From a bacterium A37T11 (GTDB taxonomy: Bacteria; Bacteroidota; Bacteroidia; Sphingobacteriales; Sphingobacteriaceae), in assembly GCA_900109895.1 (NCBI GenBank), contig FOBR01000025.1, positions 1 through 64,000 on the forward strand: a DNA stretch of 64,000 nt. The letters run 5' to 3'. How positions within the stretch are numbered: the first letter of the stretch is position 1; every line of letters begins with the position of its first letter. The translations under genes and the position numbers were made by a program. The notes beneath the pieces are model-generated. The model did not search any database and was not told the origin of the DNA. It saw only the letters and a list, made by a program, of their open reading frames with translations. Shown here one piece after another: positions 27,058 through 35,204 of this stretch.

Positions 27058-27698
27058 ACAGGTTGGGCTACTTTTTTGCCTAATCGGCAACACATATAAC
27101 TAAACAAAGGGGCTGCCAGCACATCCATCGTATAATGCACATGTTGTACCAATACAAATACGGTAACCAGCAAAGCTGCTGTTAAGGCAATCATGCGGTC
27201 ACGCTTTTCGTTTAGACTAAAAAATACCAGGTACATGGTGGCGCAATGACCAGAGAAGAAAAGGTCTTTGGTCACAAAATTTTCTTTACCATAAAAATAA
27301 TTGCTTATCGGGTCTACCAATGGAGTTAATCTTGCCGGTGGGTCAAGCGCGACCAGCTCAATGCAAATAGTGCGTGCAGCAATCACAAAAATAAAGCTGT
27401 ATAACGCAGAAAGTAACAATTGTGGTTTAGCATAACACCTGTATATTAACAACACAGATGTACCCCAAATGGTGATAAACAGTGGAACTGACATATCCAT
27501 AGCGGGCAATAGTTTTAATAGTACATCCCGCAATATAGGGCCACTGCGTTGCTCAATGTGCTCAAAAAAAAACGGTAAAAAAGCCAAAAGACCGCATAAA
27601 AGGATAACCCCCAGCCCCAGCTTGAACAAAAAAATATGATCTTGCACCGCAATTTTCCAAGTTATAGCCTTGGTGCGGGCATAAGGAGATTGTTGCAT
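27054..27698 (-). CDS. Sphingomyelin-synthase-like PAP2 membrane phosphatase/transferase
   Basis: 214 residues from ATG 27698; a TTG two codons upstream is less likely. About six membrane segments. The catalytic motifs are KDLFFSGHCATMYLVFF and QHVHYTMDVLAAP, matching the SGHT...HYTxDV pattern with His/His/Asp triad of the PAP2 C-terminal (sphingomyelin synthase-related) family, not classical PAP2. Such enzymes move or remove phospho-headgroups on diacylglycerol or ceramide. Bacteroidota of this clade make sphingolipids, so a ceramide phospholipid role is plausible but unproven. Its stop overlaps the esterase start (ATGA). Confidence 0.75.
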   Translation of the reverse strand: MQQSPYARTKAITWKIAVQDHIFLFKLGLGVILLCGLLAFLPFFFEHIEQRSGPILRDVLLKLLPAMDMSVPLFITIWGTSVLLIYRCYAKPQLLLSALYSFIFVIAARTICIELVALDPPARLTPLVDPISNYFYGKENFVTKDLFFSGHCATMYLVFFSLNEKRDRMIALTAALLVTVFVLVQHVHYTMDVLAAPLFSYMCCRLGKKVAQPV

Positions 27699-27747
27699 TC
27701 GCAAATAATTAGCGGCACAAATATCGTATTATTTTTTACAACTGCAC

Positions 27748-28677
27748 CTATATAATGGCGGTCGGTTCAAATTTAATCACTACGGCCTCTTCTGTCACCT
27801 CCATTTGCACCCTTGCACCCAATATGAGCGCATGGTTATTGCTTAAATGGCCTGCCGGAAAATCAAAAGCCACCGGATACCCGTAGGCTTCTACTTTCTC
27901 ACGGATCATTTCATGAACGGTATAACCAAACGGCGTTTCGTTATCTTTTAAGTGGGTAAATCCGCCCACCAGCAGCCCCTGAAGCCCTGCCAATTTCCCA
28001 GCTCGTTTCAGGGTCCACAACATCCGGTCAATGGAATAAAAATACTCACTTACGTCTTCCAGAAAGAGTATCTTACCTTGGTAGTTGGGGTCAGAGGCTG
28101 AACCTGACACGTTTACCAGCAGGGAAAGATTGCCACCAATCAACACCCCACTTGCTTTCCCCGGTCGGTTGCCAGGAATCGCTGGGTAATGGTAGGTCAA
28201 TCTTTCCCCAAAAAGGGCTTTCCGTAAAGAATCAAGCGATGGGGCCGTGGCATCCGGAATGGTGAGTGGCATTTGTCCGTGTATGCTGGGTATGCCCCAA
28301 ACCGCCTGGATATGGCTATGCAGCACCGTGATGTCGCTAAAACCAACTATCCATTTAGGCGCCTTTGAAAACCGGCTAAAATCAATTCGGTCTATGATCC
28401 GTACAGTACCGTAACCACCCCTGGCAGCAAAAATGGCTTTCACTTCCGGGTCGTCCAGCATTTGCTGAAAATCGGCCGCGCGCAATGCATCATCGCCTGC
28501 AAATTGATGGTAAGATGCCTCTACCGATTTTCCCAGCCTCACCTTCAGTCCCCACCCTTCCAACAAATTGACCGCATCGATTAAGGAGCCACTGATCTTT
28601 CCTGCCGGGCAAACGATCGCGACCGTGTCGCTTTCTATCAGTGGAGGGAGGCTACTCAAATGCGGTTGTTTTGTCAT
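27748..28677 (-). CDS. LD-carboxypeptidase (peptidase family S66)
   Basis: 309 residues from ATG 28677. S66 enzymes remove the terminal D-Ala from murein tetrapeptides during peptidoglycan recycling. The nucleophile Ser is at about 114 in VGFSDITVLH, preceded by AARGGYGTVRIIDRI; the Glu lies in LFLEDVSEYFYSID and the His in FPAGHLSNNHALILG, the S66 Ser-Glu-His triad. There is no signal peptide, consistent with cytoplasmic recycling. It is 9 kb from the muropeptide locus but could feed the same route. A TACCTTTG box ends 6 nt before the start. Confidence 0.92.
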   Translation of the reverse strand: MTKQPHLSSLPPLIESDTVAIVCPAGKISGSLIDAVNLLEGWGLKVRLGKSVEASYHQFAGDDALRAADFQQMLDDPEVKAIFAARGGYGTVRIIDRIDFSRFSKAPKWIVGFSDITVLHSHIQAVWGIPSIHGQMPLTIPDATAPSLDSLRKALFGERLTYHYPAIPGNRPGKASGVLIGGNLSLLVNVSGSASDPNYQGKILFLEDVSEYFYSIDRMLWTLKRAGKLAGLQGLLVGGFTHLKDNETPFGYTVHEMIREKVEAYGYPVAFDFPAGHLSNNHALILGARVQMEVTEEAVVIKFEPTAII

Positions 28678-28683
28678 GTCACG

Positions 28684-28691
28684 CAAAGGTA
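28684..28691 (-). promoter_or_regulatory. LD-carboxypeptidase -7 element (TACCTTTG)
   Basis: Minus-strand TACCTTTG is an exact TAnnTTTG match. Only six bases (CGTGAC) separate it from the ATG at 28677, predicting a leaderless or nearly leaderless transcript. Confidence 0.5.
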
Positions 28692-28731
28692 GAAAATAAA
28701 TGCATATTATCCTGTGCGGCTGAAAGCTGGT

Positions 28732-29140
28732 TTACCTACTGTATACAGAAGCTTCAGACCGAACATTGGCAGACAGCGGCCATTTCCATGACGTAAACAA
28801 GTTGCTTAGGTCCTTATTTGCCGTGGCGCAAGCCGCCAGAAAAAAACTGTCTACGGCATCCTGGGTAGAACCGGCAGCCGGCCTTTTAGCTACTTCCTTC
28901 CAGAGCTGCTCCACAAAGGCATCGCCCCGTAATACTGGCGGAGCCTGAAACAAAAAGAGGCAAACAGGTCGGTGGCCCCCAGCCCGGAGCTGGGAATACC
29001 CTGCCCCGCGCCCAGGGTATTCTCCCAGTTAAGCTGACTATTCGAGATATACGTATCTATTAAACCAATTACCTTGTTTTTGAATACCGAAAATGCTGTC
29101 CCGTTAAAGGGAGCGGGCTTCACTTTGGTAAAATCAATTA
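28732..29140 (-). pseudogene. Frameshifted 3' remnant of a larger secreted-type protein
   Basis: Two minus-strand frames join into one sequence. The upstream frame reads ...LIDTYISNSQLNWENTLGAG and DLFASFCFRLRQYYG; the next frame continues GDAFVEQLWKEVAKRPAAGS and ends FTSWKWPLSANVRSEASVYSR at 28732. The switch falls in a G-run near 28935, where one added G would restore one frame. The 5' part is missing: the frame runs into the metG promoter region with no plausible start. It looks like the C-terminal end of a several-hundred-residue Bacteroidota protein that I cannot name. A sequencing error could explain the shift but not the missing 5' end. Confidence 0.55.
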
Positions 29141-29161
29141 TTAATAACAACCAAATTGCTT

Positions 29162-29169
29162 TATCTTTG
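29162..29169 (+). promoter_or_regulatory. metG -7 element (TATCTTTG)
   Basis: TATCTTTG matches TAnnTTTG exactly and lies 41 nt upstream of the TTG start of metG. No convincing TTTG is seen 19-21 nt further upstream. Confidence 0.45.
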
Positions 29170-29210
29170 CCGCCATTGCAATTAATTTCATTTTTTGAAC
29201 GATATTTCCA

Positions 29211-31283
29211 TTGAAAAAGACTTTCAAACGTTATACGCTTACCTCTGCCCTGCCCTATGCCAATGGGCCACTGCACATTGGCCACCTGGCCGGTGCTTAT
29301 ATTCCCGGCGACATTTTTGCCCGCTTTCTGCGCCTAAACAAGCAGGAGGTGGTGTATGTATGCGGCTCAGATGAGCATGGAGCAGCCATTACCATAAAAG
29401 CCAAAAAGGAAAACACCACGCCGCAAGCCATCATTGACCAGTACCATGCCCAGATCAAAAAGAGCTTTGCCGATTTCGGGATGTCGTTTGACATCTACCA
29501 CCGCACATCCGAAAAAATCCATCACGAGCTCTCGCAGGAATTCTTTTTGAACCTCTATGAAAAAGGTGAGTTCATTGAAAAATACTCAGAACAGTACTAC
29601 GATGAAGATTTCCATCAGTTTCTGGCCGACCGTTATATCATAGGAACCTGCCCCAATTGTGGCAATGAAGGGGCCTATGGCGACCAGTGTGAAAAATGCG
29701 GTGCTTCATTGAGCCCTACCGACCTCATAAATCCGGTGTCAACGCTGAGTGGCAAAGCACCCGTACTGCGCAATACCAAACACTGGTACCTGCCGCTGGA
29801 TAAATACCAACCCTGGCTGGAACAATGGTTGCTGGAAGGGAAAAAAGATCTACTGAAGCCCAACGTGTTTGGGCAATGCAGTTCCTGGCTGAAACAAGGC
29901 CTTCAGGCCCGTTCCATGACGCGTGACCTGGATTGGGGGGTTGATGTACCCTTGCAGGAAGCCACCGGCAAGAAACTCTATGTTTGGCTGGATGCACCCA
30001 TTGGCTATATATCAGCCACAAAACAATGGGCACTGGACACCGGCAATGACTGGGAGAAATATTGGAAAAAGCAGCCGGATGCAGCCGATGACACTTGCCT
30101 CATCCATTTTATTGGCAAGGACAACATCGTGTTCCATTGCATCACCTTTCCGTCCATTCTGCATGCCCATGGAGAGTATGTATTGCCAGAGAATATCCCG
30201 GCTAATGAATTTTTAAATCTGGAAGGCGATAAACTATCCACGTCGCGCAACCACGCGGTATGGCTGCATGAATACCTGGAAGAGTTGCCCGGGAAACAGG
30301 ATGAGCTGCGTTATGTACTCACGTCCATCCTGCCCGAAACTTCCGACAGTGAATTTACCTGGAAAGATTTTCAGGCACGGATCAATAATGAGCTGGTAGC
30401 CATCTTTGGCAACTTCATTAACCGGGTAGCCGTATTATCACATAAATATTTTGATGGGAAAGTACAAGCCCCTTCCCATTTAACGGTTACGGACAAATTT
30501 GTACTGGAAGAACTTTCGCGCTATCCGGAACGCATTGCCTCATCCCTTGAACAGTACCGGTTTCGGGAAGCTTTGGCCCAGTTTATGAATGTTGCCCGCC
30601 TGGGCAATAAATACCTGGCGGATGAGGAACCCTGGAAGGTGATCAAAACAGATGAGGCCCGTGTAAAAACGGTACTGAACATAGGCTTGCAGATTGCGGC
30701 CAACTTAACGGTATTGGCCCAGCCCTTCCTGCCATTTACGGCCGAAAAATTATTTACCATGCTAAACCTGGAGCGTAGCGGCTGGGATAACGCAGGCCGG
30801 CCAGACCTATTGCCCGAAGGGCACCAATTAGGTGCGGTACAATTGCTGTTTGAAAAGATTACGGATGAGCAAATTGATTACCAGCTGGACAAGCTAAGCC
30901 TCGCCAAGACTAAAAATGCGCAGGCGGCCTCCAAAACTCCGGCTTCGCCCGCCAAAGCATCCATCAGTTTCGATGATTTTGCAGCCATGGATATCCGGAC
31001 GGGCATCATCCTGGCAGCAGAAAAAGTAGCCAAAACAAAAAAATTGTTAAAATTGACCATTGATACGGGTATTGACCAGCGAACTGTGGTTTCAGGCATT
31101 GCCGAATATTTTGAGCCGGAAACGATCGTGGGCAGGCAGGTATCTATCCTGGTAAACCTGGAACCTCGAAACATCAAAGGCATAGAGTCTAAAGGCATGA
31201 TCCTGATGGCAGAAGATGCAGACGGCAGGCTTGATTTTGTAACTCCGCAATCGAAGTTTAAACCAGGAAGCACAATTAGGTAA
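29211..31283 (+). CDS. metG: Methionyl-tRNA synthetase with C-terminal tRNA-binding domain
   Basis: 690 residues. MetRS charges tRNA-Met. The class I HIGH motif is at 22-25 ([12 protein letters not shown]); the KMSKS loop appears as KLSTS in [13 protein letters not shown]. The zinc knuckle has two CxxC pairs (CPNCG, CEKCG). The anticodon-binding helical domain follows, then a linker ([20 protein letters not shown]) and an EMAP/Arc1p-like OB fold ([20 protein letters not shown]). The frame starts at TTG 29211; no in-frame ATG precedes the HIGH motif, so TTG is likely the real initiator. Confidence 0.96.
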   Translation: MKKTFKRYTLTSALPYANGPLHIGHLAGAYIPGDIFARFLRLNKQEVVYVCGSDEHGAAITIKAKKENTTPQAIIDQYHAQIKKSFADFGMSFDIYHRTSEKIHHELSQEFFLNLYEKGEFIEKYSEQYYDEDFHQFLADRYIIGTCPNCGNEGAYGDQCEKCGASLSPTDLINPVSTLSGKAPVLRNTKHWYLPLDKYQPWLEQWLLEGKKDLLKPNVFGQCSSWLKQGLQARSMTRDLDWGVDVPLQEATGKKLYVWLDAPIGYISATKQWALDTGNDWEKYWKKQPDAADDTCLIHFIGKDNIVFHCITFPSILHAHGEYVLPENIPANEFLNLEGDKLSTSRNHAVWLHEYLEELPGKQDELRYVLTSILPETSDSEFTWKDFQARINNELVAIFGNFINRVAVLSHKYFDGKVQAPSHLTVTDKFVLEELSRYPERIASSLEQYRFREALAQFMNVARLGNKYLADEEPWKVIKTDEARVKTVLNIGLQIAANLTVLAQPFLPFTAEKLFTMLNLERSGWDNAGRPDLLPEGHQLGAVQLLFEKITDEQIDYQLDKLSLAKTKNAQAASKTPASPAKASISFDDFAAMDIRTGIILAAEKVAKTKKLLKLTIDTGIDQRTVVSGIAEYFEPETIVGRQVSILVNLEPRNIKGIESKGMILMAEDADGRLDFVTPQSKFKPGSTIR

Positions 31284-31318
31284 TCGGCTTTAAGCCTTCC
31301 GCTATCCGCTTTCCGCCT
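31284..31318 (+). repeat. Five degenerate heptamers between metG and folP
   Basis: Five 7-bp units run from 31284 to 31318, directly after the metG stop; three of them share TCCGCY plus one variable base and one is TAAGCCT. On the minus strand they encode the last residues and the stop codon of folP (stop complement 31302-31304). The period and the TAAGCC core resemble the array inside ispG at 6587-6635. Confidence 0.6.
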
Positions 31319-32141
31319 TCTGAAATAATAGTACTGCTTCGCGGGCTTCCTTAACGTCGTGCACACGGATTAGCTGCACGCCTTTGGTCAGCATCCATGT
31401 ATTGAGCACGGTTGTGCCGTTTAGGGCATTTTCAGGGCCGCCTCCCAGCAATTTATAGATCATCGATTTGCGGGATAAAGCGCCCAGGATGGGTAGACCA
31501 AAGGCGTGGAGTTCGTCCAAGCGGCGCAAAAGCTCATAATTTTGATCCAAGGTTTTGGCAAAACCAAAGCCGGGGTCAAGGATAATATCTTTTACCTTCA
31601 GTGCACGCAAACGTGCTATGCGTTCGCCATAATATTGGCACATTTCCCACAACAGGTCGGTATATTGGGTCTGTTTTTGCATGGTAGCCGGTGTTCCGCG
31701 CATGTGCATAAGTACATAAGGCACACCAAGCCTGGCTACCGTGGCAAACATCGACTCATCCAGCGATCCACCCGAAATATCATTGATCATACCGGCACCA
31801 GCCCGAATGGCAGCCTCGGCAACCGGCGCCCGAAAGGTATCAATAGACAACAGCGCATCGGGATATTGCTTTAGTAATGCTTCCACCACCGGCACGATAC
31901 GGTCTGTTTCTTCCTGCACACTGACTTCTGCTGCCCCCGGACGCGAGGAATAGGCGCCCAGATCAATCATATCAGCTCCTTCCTGCAGCAATTTGCCGGC
32001 ATGGGCTACTGCCTTATCTACCTGGTTGTAGGTTCCCCCATCAAAAAATGAATCGGGCGTCACATTGATGATACCCATGAGCCTTGGCGTGGAAAGGTCC
32101 AAAAGCTTGCCTTGTATTTGGATGGTGAGCTGCGATAACAC
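31302..32141 (-). CDS. folP: Dihydropteroate synthase
   Basis: 279 residues from GTG 32141. FolP joins p-aminobenzoate to the pterin diphosphate in folate synthesis. Motifs: LMGIINVTPDSFFDGG, DMIDLGAYSSRPGA, LLSIDTFRAPVAEAA, INDISGGSLD, ILDPGFGFAKT, GALSRKS and IRVHDVKEAREA. A longer frame opens at 32198 with TTG, but a TATGTTTG -7 box (32158-32165) lies inside it and the family usually starts about 20 residues before MGI, which fits the GTG. The last codons and stop lie in a heptamer array. Divergent from the DUF1599 gene. Confidence 0.95.
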   Translation of the reverse strand: MLSQLTIQIQGKLLDLSTPRLMGIINVTPDSFFDGGTYNQVDKAVAHAGKLLQEGADMIDLGAYSSRPGAAEVSVQEETDRIVPVVEALLKQYPDALLSIDTFRAPVAEAAIRAGAGMINDISGGSLDESMFATVARLGVPYVLMHMRGTPATMQKQTQYTDLLWEMCQYYGERIARLRALKVKDIILDPGFGFAKTLDQNYELLRRLDELHAFGLPILGALSRKSMIYKLLGGGPENALNGTTVLNTWMLTKGVQLIRVHDVKEAREAVLLFQKAESG

Positions 32142-32157
32142 GTTTACATTTTTTTGC

Positions 32158-32165
32158 CAAACATA
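32158..32165 (-). promoter_or_regulatory. folP -7 element (TATGTTTG)
   Basis: Minus-strand TATGTTTG matches TAnnTTTG and precedes the GTG start at 32141 by 16 nt. Its position inside the longest frame decides against the TTG start at 32198. Confidence 0.45.
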
Positions 32166-32205
32166 CTTAAAATAAGCTTCTGTTGCTATTGACGGCAACT
32201 TTGCC

Positions 32206-32213
32206 TAAGTTTG
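32206..32213 (+). promoter_or_regulatory. DUF1599 operon -7 element (TAAGTTTG)
   Basis: TAAGTTTG matches TAnnTTTG exactly. Six bases separate it from the ATG at 32220, as in the ispG and LD-carboxypeptidase promoters. A TTGC about 19-20 nt upstream (near 32183) may serve as the -33 element. Confidence 0.5.
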
Positions 32214-32219
32214 CAGTTT

Positions 32220-32780
32220 ATGAGCAATACACGTACGTCCGAATCTTACCACAAGGTCATCAGCCGCTGTAAGAAATTATTTATGAAGAAAACGGTCGAT
32301 TACGGTACCGCCTGGCGCATTTTGCGGCTAACTTCCATCACCGACCAATTGTTTATTAAAGCACAGCGCATCCGCACCCTTGAAATTAAAAAAATAGCAA
32401 AAGTGGATGAAGGCATACCTTCGGAGTACATCGGCATCGTTAACTATTGCATCATCGCGATGATCCAGCTTGATTTGGGAAACGACGGTGGCGATCCGTT
32501 GCCGGCGGATGTGGCAGAAAAATATTATGACGAGAAGGTGGCAGAAACCTACGCGCTGATGGAAGCCAAAAATCACGATTACGGAGAAGCATGGCGCGAC
32601 ATGCGGATCAGCTCATTGACCGACCTGATCCTGATGAAAATAGTACGGGTAAAACAAATTGAAGATAACCTAGGCCAAACACTGGCTTCTGAGGGAGTAA
32701 AGGCAAATTACCAGGACATGCTGAATTATGCAGTATTTGCATTGATACGGCTGGATGAGACCGAAGAGATAGAGAAATAA
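32220..32780 (+). CDS. DUF1599 protein with internal duplication
   Basis: 186 residues from ATG 32220; the frame can be extended to TTG 32211, but this overlaps the -7 box. The protein has two similar halves: FMKKTVDYGTAWRILRLTSI...TDQLFIKAQRIRTLE and MEAKNHDYGEAWRDMRISSL...TDLILMKIVRVKQIE, each followed by a helix with LNYAVFALIRLD or VNYCIIAMIQLD. This is the DUF1599 (nucleotide-modification-associated) fold, whose function is not established. It opens a compact operon with the BT_3928-like gene, aroK and a HAD phosphatase. Confidence 0.85.
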   Translation: MSNTRTSESYHKVISRCKKLFMKKTVDYGTAWRILRLTSITDQLFIKAQRIRTLEIKKIAKVDEGIPSEYIGIVNYCIIAMIQLDLGNDGGDPLPADVAEKYYDEKVAETYALMEAKNHDYGEAWRDMRISSLTDLILMKIVRVKQIEDNLGQTLASEGVKANYQDMLNYAVFALIRLDETEEIEK

Positions 32781-32785
32781 ACGCC

Positions 32786-33967
32786 ATGACGCAGACCACC
32801 GTGCACAAGCCCTCCTATTTAGTACATTTTGCCCGGATATTAACGGGTGTTCTTTTTATCTTTTCAGGCCTTATTAAGGCCAACGACCCCACAGGCTTCA
32901 GTTATAAACTCATTGAATATTTCGAGGTTTTTCACCTGACGTTTTTCAACCATCTAGCACTGGCACTGGCCGTGCTGATTTGCACCCTTGAAATTTTACT
33001 GGGAGCCTTGTTGCTGCTGGGCTTTTGGGGCAGCAAGGTAGCCTGGGGCCTGCTTATATTGATCTTATTTTTTAGTTTCCTCACCTTCTATTCGGCCTAT
33101 TTTGAGGTGGTGACCTCCTGTGGTTGTTTTGGGGATGCCATCCCCCTTACCCCTTGGCAATCGTTCAGTAAAGATTTGGTATTGCTTATCCTTATCGTCA
33201 TCATTTTTGCTAATCGCCGGTACATCACACCCGTCATCGCGGATGGGTATACCCAGGCCATTACCGCCGGATTGCTAACCATTGTGTCGTTGGGCATCGG
33301 CATTTATACCGTCAATTTTCTGCCTTTCATAGATTTTCTGCCCTACAAAGTGGGAAATAATTTACCAAAATTGATGACCCTGCCCCCCGGAGAAAAACCG
33401 GATGAGTATGAAATGACCTATCAGTTGCTCAATAAAGAAACCGGACAGAAAAAGCAGCTGACGGATAAGGAATATATTGCCCAGCAAGTTTGGCTGGATA
33501 AAAGCTGGGAAATACAGGGTGAGCCAACAAGCCGGTTGGTTAAGAAAGGCTATACAGTGCCCATCGGCGACCTGCAAATTACCGACGCCCAAGGAGGAGA
33601 CCATACCCATGAGCTAATTGAAAACCCCGATTATAACCTGATAGTCGTGGCTTGGGACCTGGACAATACCGATATAGAGGGCTTGAAGAAGATCAATGCC
33701 ATCGCGGCGGAAGCAACGGACCAGTACAGGATCAGGACTGTACTATTGACGGGTGCTTCGGCGCAGGATGCAGAGGCGCTTAGCCAGGACCTCAACCTGT
33801 CCATGGAAAATTTTTATGCGGATGGCGTACCTTTGAAAATGATGGTTCGCGCCAATCCGGGTGTATTGCTGTTAAAAAATGGTAATGTGGTTGATAAATG
33901 GCATTTTCACACGTTCCCTTCTTTTGACGAACTCTCAAAAAAATACTTTGAAAATGCCGGAGATTGA
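32786..33967 (+). CDS. BT_3928-type membrane protein (DoxX/MauE-like, redox)
   Basis: 393 residues. The N-terminal part has four to five membrane helices of the DoxX/MauE type (LTGVLFIFSGLIKANDPTGF, LLLLGFWGSKVAWGLLILIL) and the motif VTSCGCFGDAIPLTPWQSF, whose Cys pair (CGC) suggests thiol redox chemistry. From about residue 190 a soluble domain follows, with a thioredoxin-like segment toward the C-terminus (NLIVVAWDLDNTD to LLKNGNVVDKWHFHTFPSFD). MauE-like proteins support disulfide formation in periplasmic proteins; the precise role here is unknown. It starts 5 bp after the DUF1599 gene and overlaps aroK by 14 bp. Confidence 0.82.
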   Translation: MTQTTVHKPSYLVHFARILTGVLFIFSGLIKANDPTGFSYKLIEYFEVFHLTFFNHLALALAVLICTLEILLGALLLLGFWGSKVAWGLLILILFFSFLTFYSAYFEVVTSCGCFGDAIPLTPWQSFSKDLVLLILIVIIFANRRYITPVIADGYTQAITAGLLTIVSLGIGIYTVNFLPFIDFLPYKVGNNLPKLMTLPPGEKPDEYEMTYQLLNKETGQKKQLTDKEYIAQQVWLDKSWEIQGEPTSRLVKKGYTVPIGDLQITDAQGGDHTHELIENPDYNLIVVAWDLDNTDIEGLKKINAIAAEATDQYRIRTVLLTGASAQDAEALSQDLNLSMENFYADGVPLKMMVRANPGVLLLKNGNVVDKWHFHTFPSFDELSKKYFENAGD

Positions 33968-34484
33968 GGTAAAACCGGTGTTCCTGATCGGTTTTATGGG
34001 TTCAGGAAAAAGCACGTTAGGAAAACGGCTATCCAAACAAACCGGCCGAGGTTTCATTGACCTGGATGAGCAGATCGTCCAAACGGCAGGCATGAGCATT
34101 CCCGCATATTTTGAAAGATATGGGGAAGAAAAGTTCAGGGAGCTTGAACGGGATTGCTTGCAAACCCTGCCATTAACAGAATTTCCCATCGTTGCCGCAG
34201 GTGGAGGTACTCCCTGTTTTTTTGATAATGTGGACTGGATGAATGGCCATGGGACTACCGTATACTTAAAATTATCGCCTACAGCCTTGCTCCGTCGGCT
34301 TATGCAAGGTAATTTAGCTGCCCGCCCGTTATTAAGTGGGAAAACGGAAGAACAACTGCTTGAATTTATCCGCCAAAAGTTAAGGGAGCGTGAAATTTGG
34401 TATTCAAAGGCCGACAACATTATCGACGCGACTGGCCTCACAGCCGGAAAGTTACTAGACTACCTGCATTACGTAAATAAATGA
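33954..34484 (+). CDS. aroK: Shikimate kinase
   Basis: 176 residues from ATG 33954. It phosphorylates shikimate at the 3-position in aromatic amino acid synthesis. The P-loop is GFMGSGKSTLG (13-23), followed by FIDLDEQIVQTAGMSI and YGEEKFRELERDCL (shikimate-binding Arg), VAAGGGTPCF and the lid/adenine region. A longer frame begins at 33879, but that part is the antisense-phase continuation of the upstream gene. It overlaps the BT_3928-like gene and, at ATGATGA, the HAD gene, indicating coupled translation. Confidence 0.95.
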   Translation: MPEIEVKPVFLIGFMGSGKSTLGKRLSKQTGRGFIDLDEQIVQTAGMSIPAYFERYGEEKFRELERDCLQTLPLTEFPIVAAGGGTPCFFDNVDWMNGHGTTVYLKLSPTALLRRLMQGNLAARPLLSGKTEEQLLEFIRQKLREREIWYSKADNIIDATGLTAGKLLDYLHYVNK

Positions 34485-35119
34485 TGAACGAATCTGATAC
34501 GCTGAAATTAGCCACCTTAAACCAACTGAGTGAAGGTAATTACGATGCTTTTTTATATGATTGTGACGGAACCCTGGCTGATAATATGCCTGCACACAAA
34601 GCGGCTTACGTGGTGGCGGCAGCCAACCATGGTCTGGAACTTGACCCCGCTATTATTGACGAGCTGGCAGGCTGGCCAACGGTACTAATCGCCAAAGAAA
34701 TTAATAAACGTTACCATACATCCTTGGATCCGGCGGCTTTTGCAAATGAAAAATCAACCATCTTCATCGACCAATTTATGGAAAAGACCCAGCGGATTGA
34801 CTTTGTGGTGGAGCACTTGCTGATGCATCTCCAGGATAAAAAGATCGGGGTTGTCTCCGGCGGCAGCCGAAAAACCGTGACCAAAACACTGGCCACGATT
34901 GGGCTAAACCCTTATATTAAGGTATTGGTCTGTGCTGGTGAAACCGAAAGGGGAAAACCTTTTGCCGATCCATTTCTGGAGGCAGCCCGGCAACTGGGAG
35001 TAGAACCGTCCCGGTGCCTGGTGTTTGAAGATGGTGATCCGGGGACCCAGGCTGCAGAGGCAGCTGGCATGGACTGGATCAGGATTGACAAACTGGTTAA
35101 GCATTTTACTATGGAATAA
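34481..35119 (+). CDS. HAD-family sugar-phosphate phosphatase (YqaB-like)
   Basis: 212 residues. HAD motif I is YDCDGTLADNMPAHKAAY, motif II IGVVSGGSRKTV, motif III/IV GKPFADPFLEAARQLG and CLVFEDGDPGTQAAEAAGM. The cap domain is the small helical type. The arrangement resembles fructose-1-phosphate phosphatase YqaB and beta-phosphoglucomutase relatives; the physiological substrate is not certain. It is the last gene of the DUF1599-aroK operon. Confidence 0.88.
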   Translation: MMNESDTLKLATLNQLSEGNYDAFLYDCDGTLADNMPAHKAAYVVAAANHGLELDPAIIDELAGWPTVLIAKEINKRYHTSLDPAAFANEKSTIFIDQFMEKTQRIDFVVEHLLMHLQDKKIGVVSGGSRKTVTKTLATIGLNPYIKVLVCAGETERGKPFADPFLEAARQLGVEPSRCLVFEDGDPGTQAAEAAGMDWIRIDKLVKHFTME

Positions 35120-35144
35120 TTTGGGCGGCGAAACCATGTATTCG

Positions 35145-35160
35145 TTTTTATCGATAAAAA
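35145..35160. promoter_or_regulatory. 16-bp perfect palindrome upstream of typA
   Basis: TTTTTATCGATAAAAA is its own reverse complement. It lies 26 bp after the HAD stop and 4 bp before the typA -7 box, where the -33 element would normally be. It may be an operator; the A/T-rich arms are weak for a terminator stem. Confidence 0.45.
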
Positions 35161-35164
35161 ACCC

Positions 35165-35172
35165 TACCTTTG
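35165..35172 (+). promoter_or_regulatory. typA -7 element (TACCTTTG)
   Basis: TACCTTTG matches TAnnTTTG exactly, 32 nt before the ATG at 35205. The 16-bp palindrome occupies the space between it and the expected -33 position. Confidence 0.55.
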
Positions 35173-35204
35173 CGTTTTATTAAAAATGACAACCCATTTG
35201 CGGC

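Noticed and set aside
27748-28677. Including the LD-carboxypeptidase in the salvage locus
   Set aside because: Functionally related but 9 kb away, with its own promoter lacking the box and housekeeping genes in between.
31302-32198. folP start at TTG 32198
   Set aside because: A TAnnTTTG box lies inside this longer frame and the family start fits GTG 32141 better.
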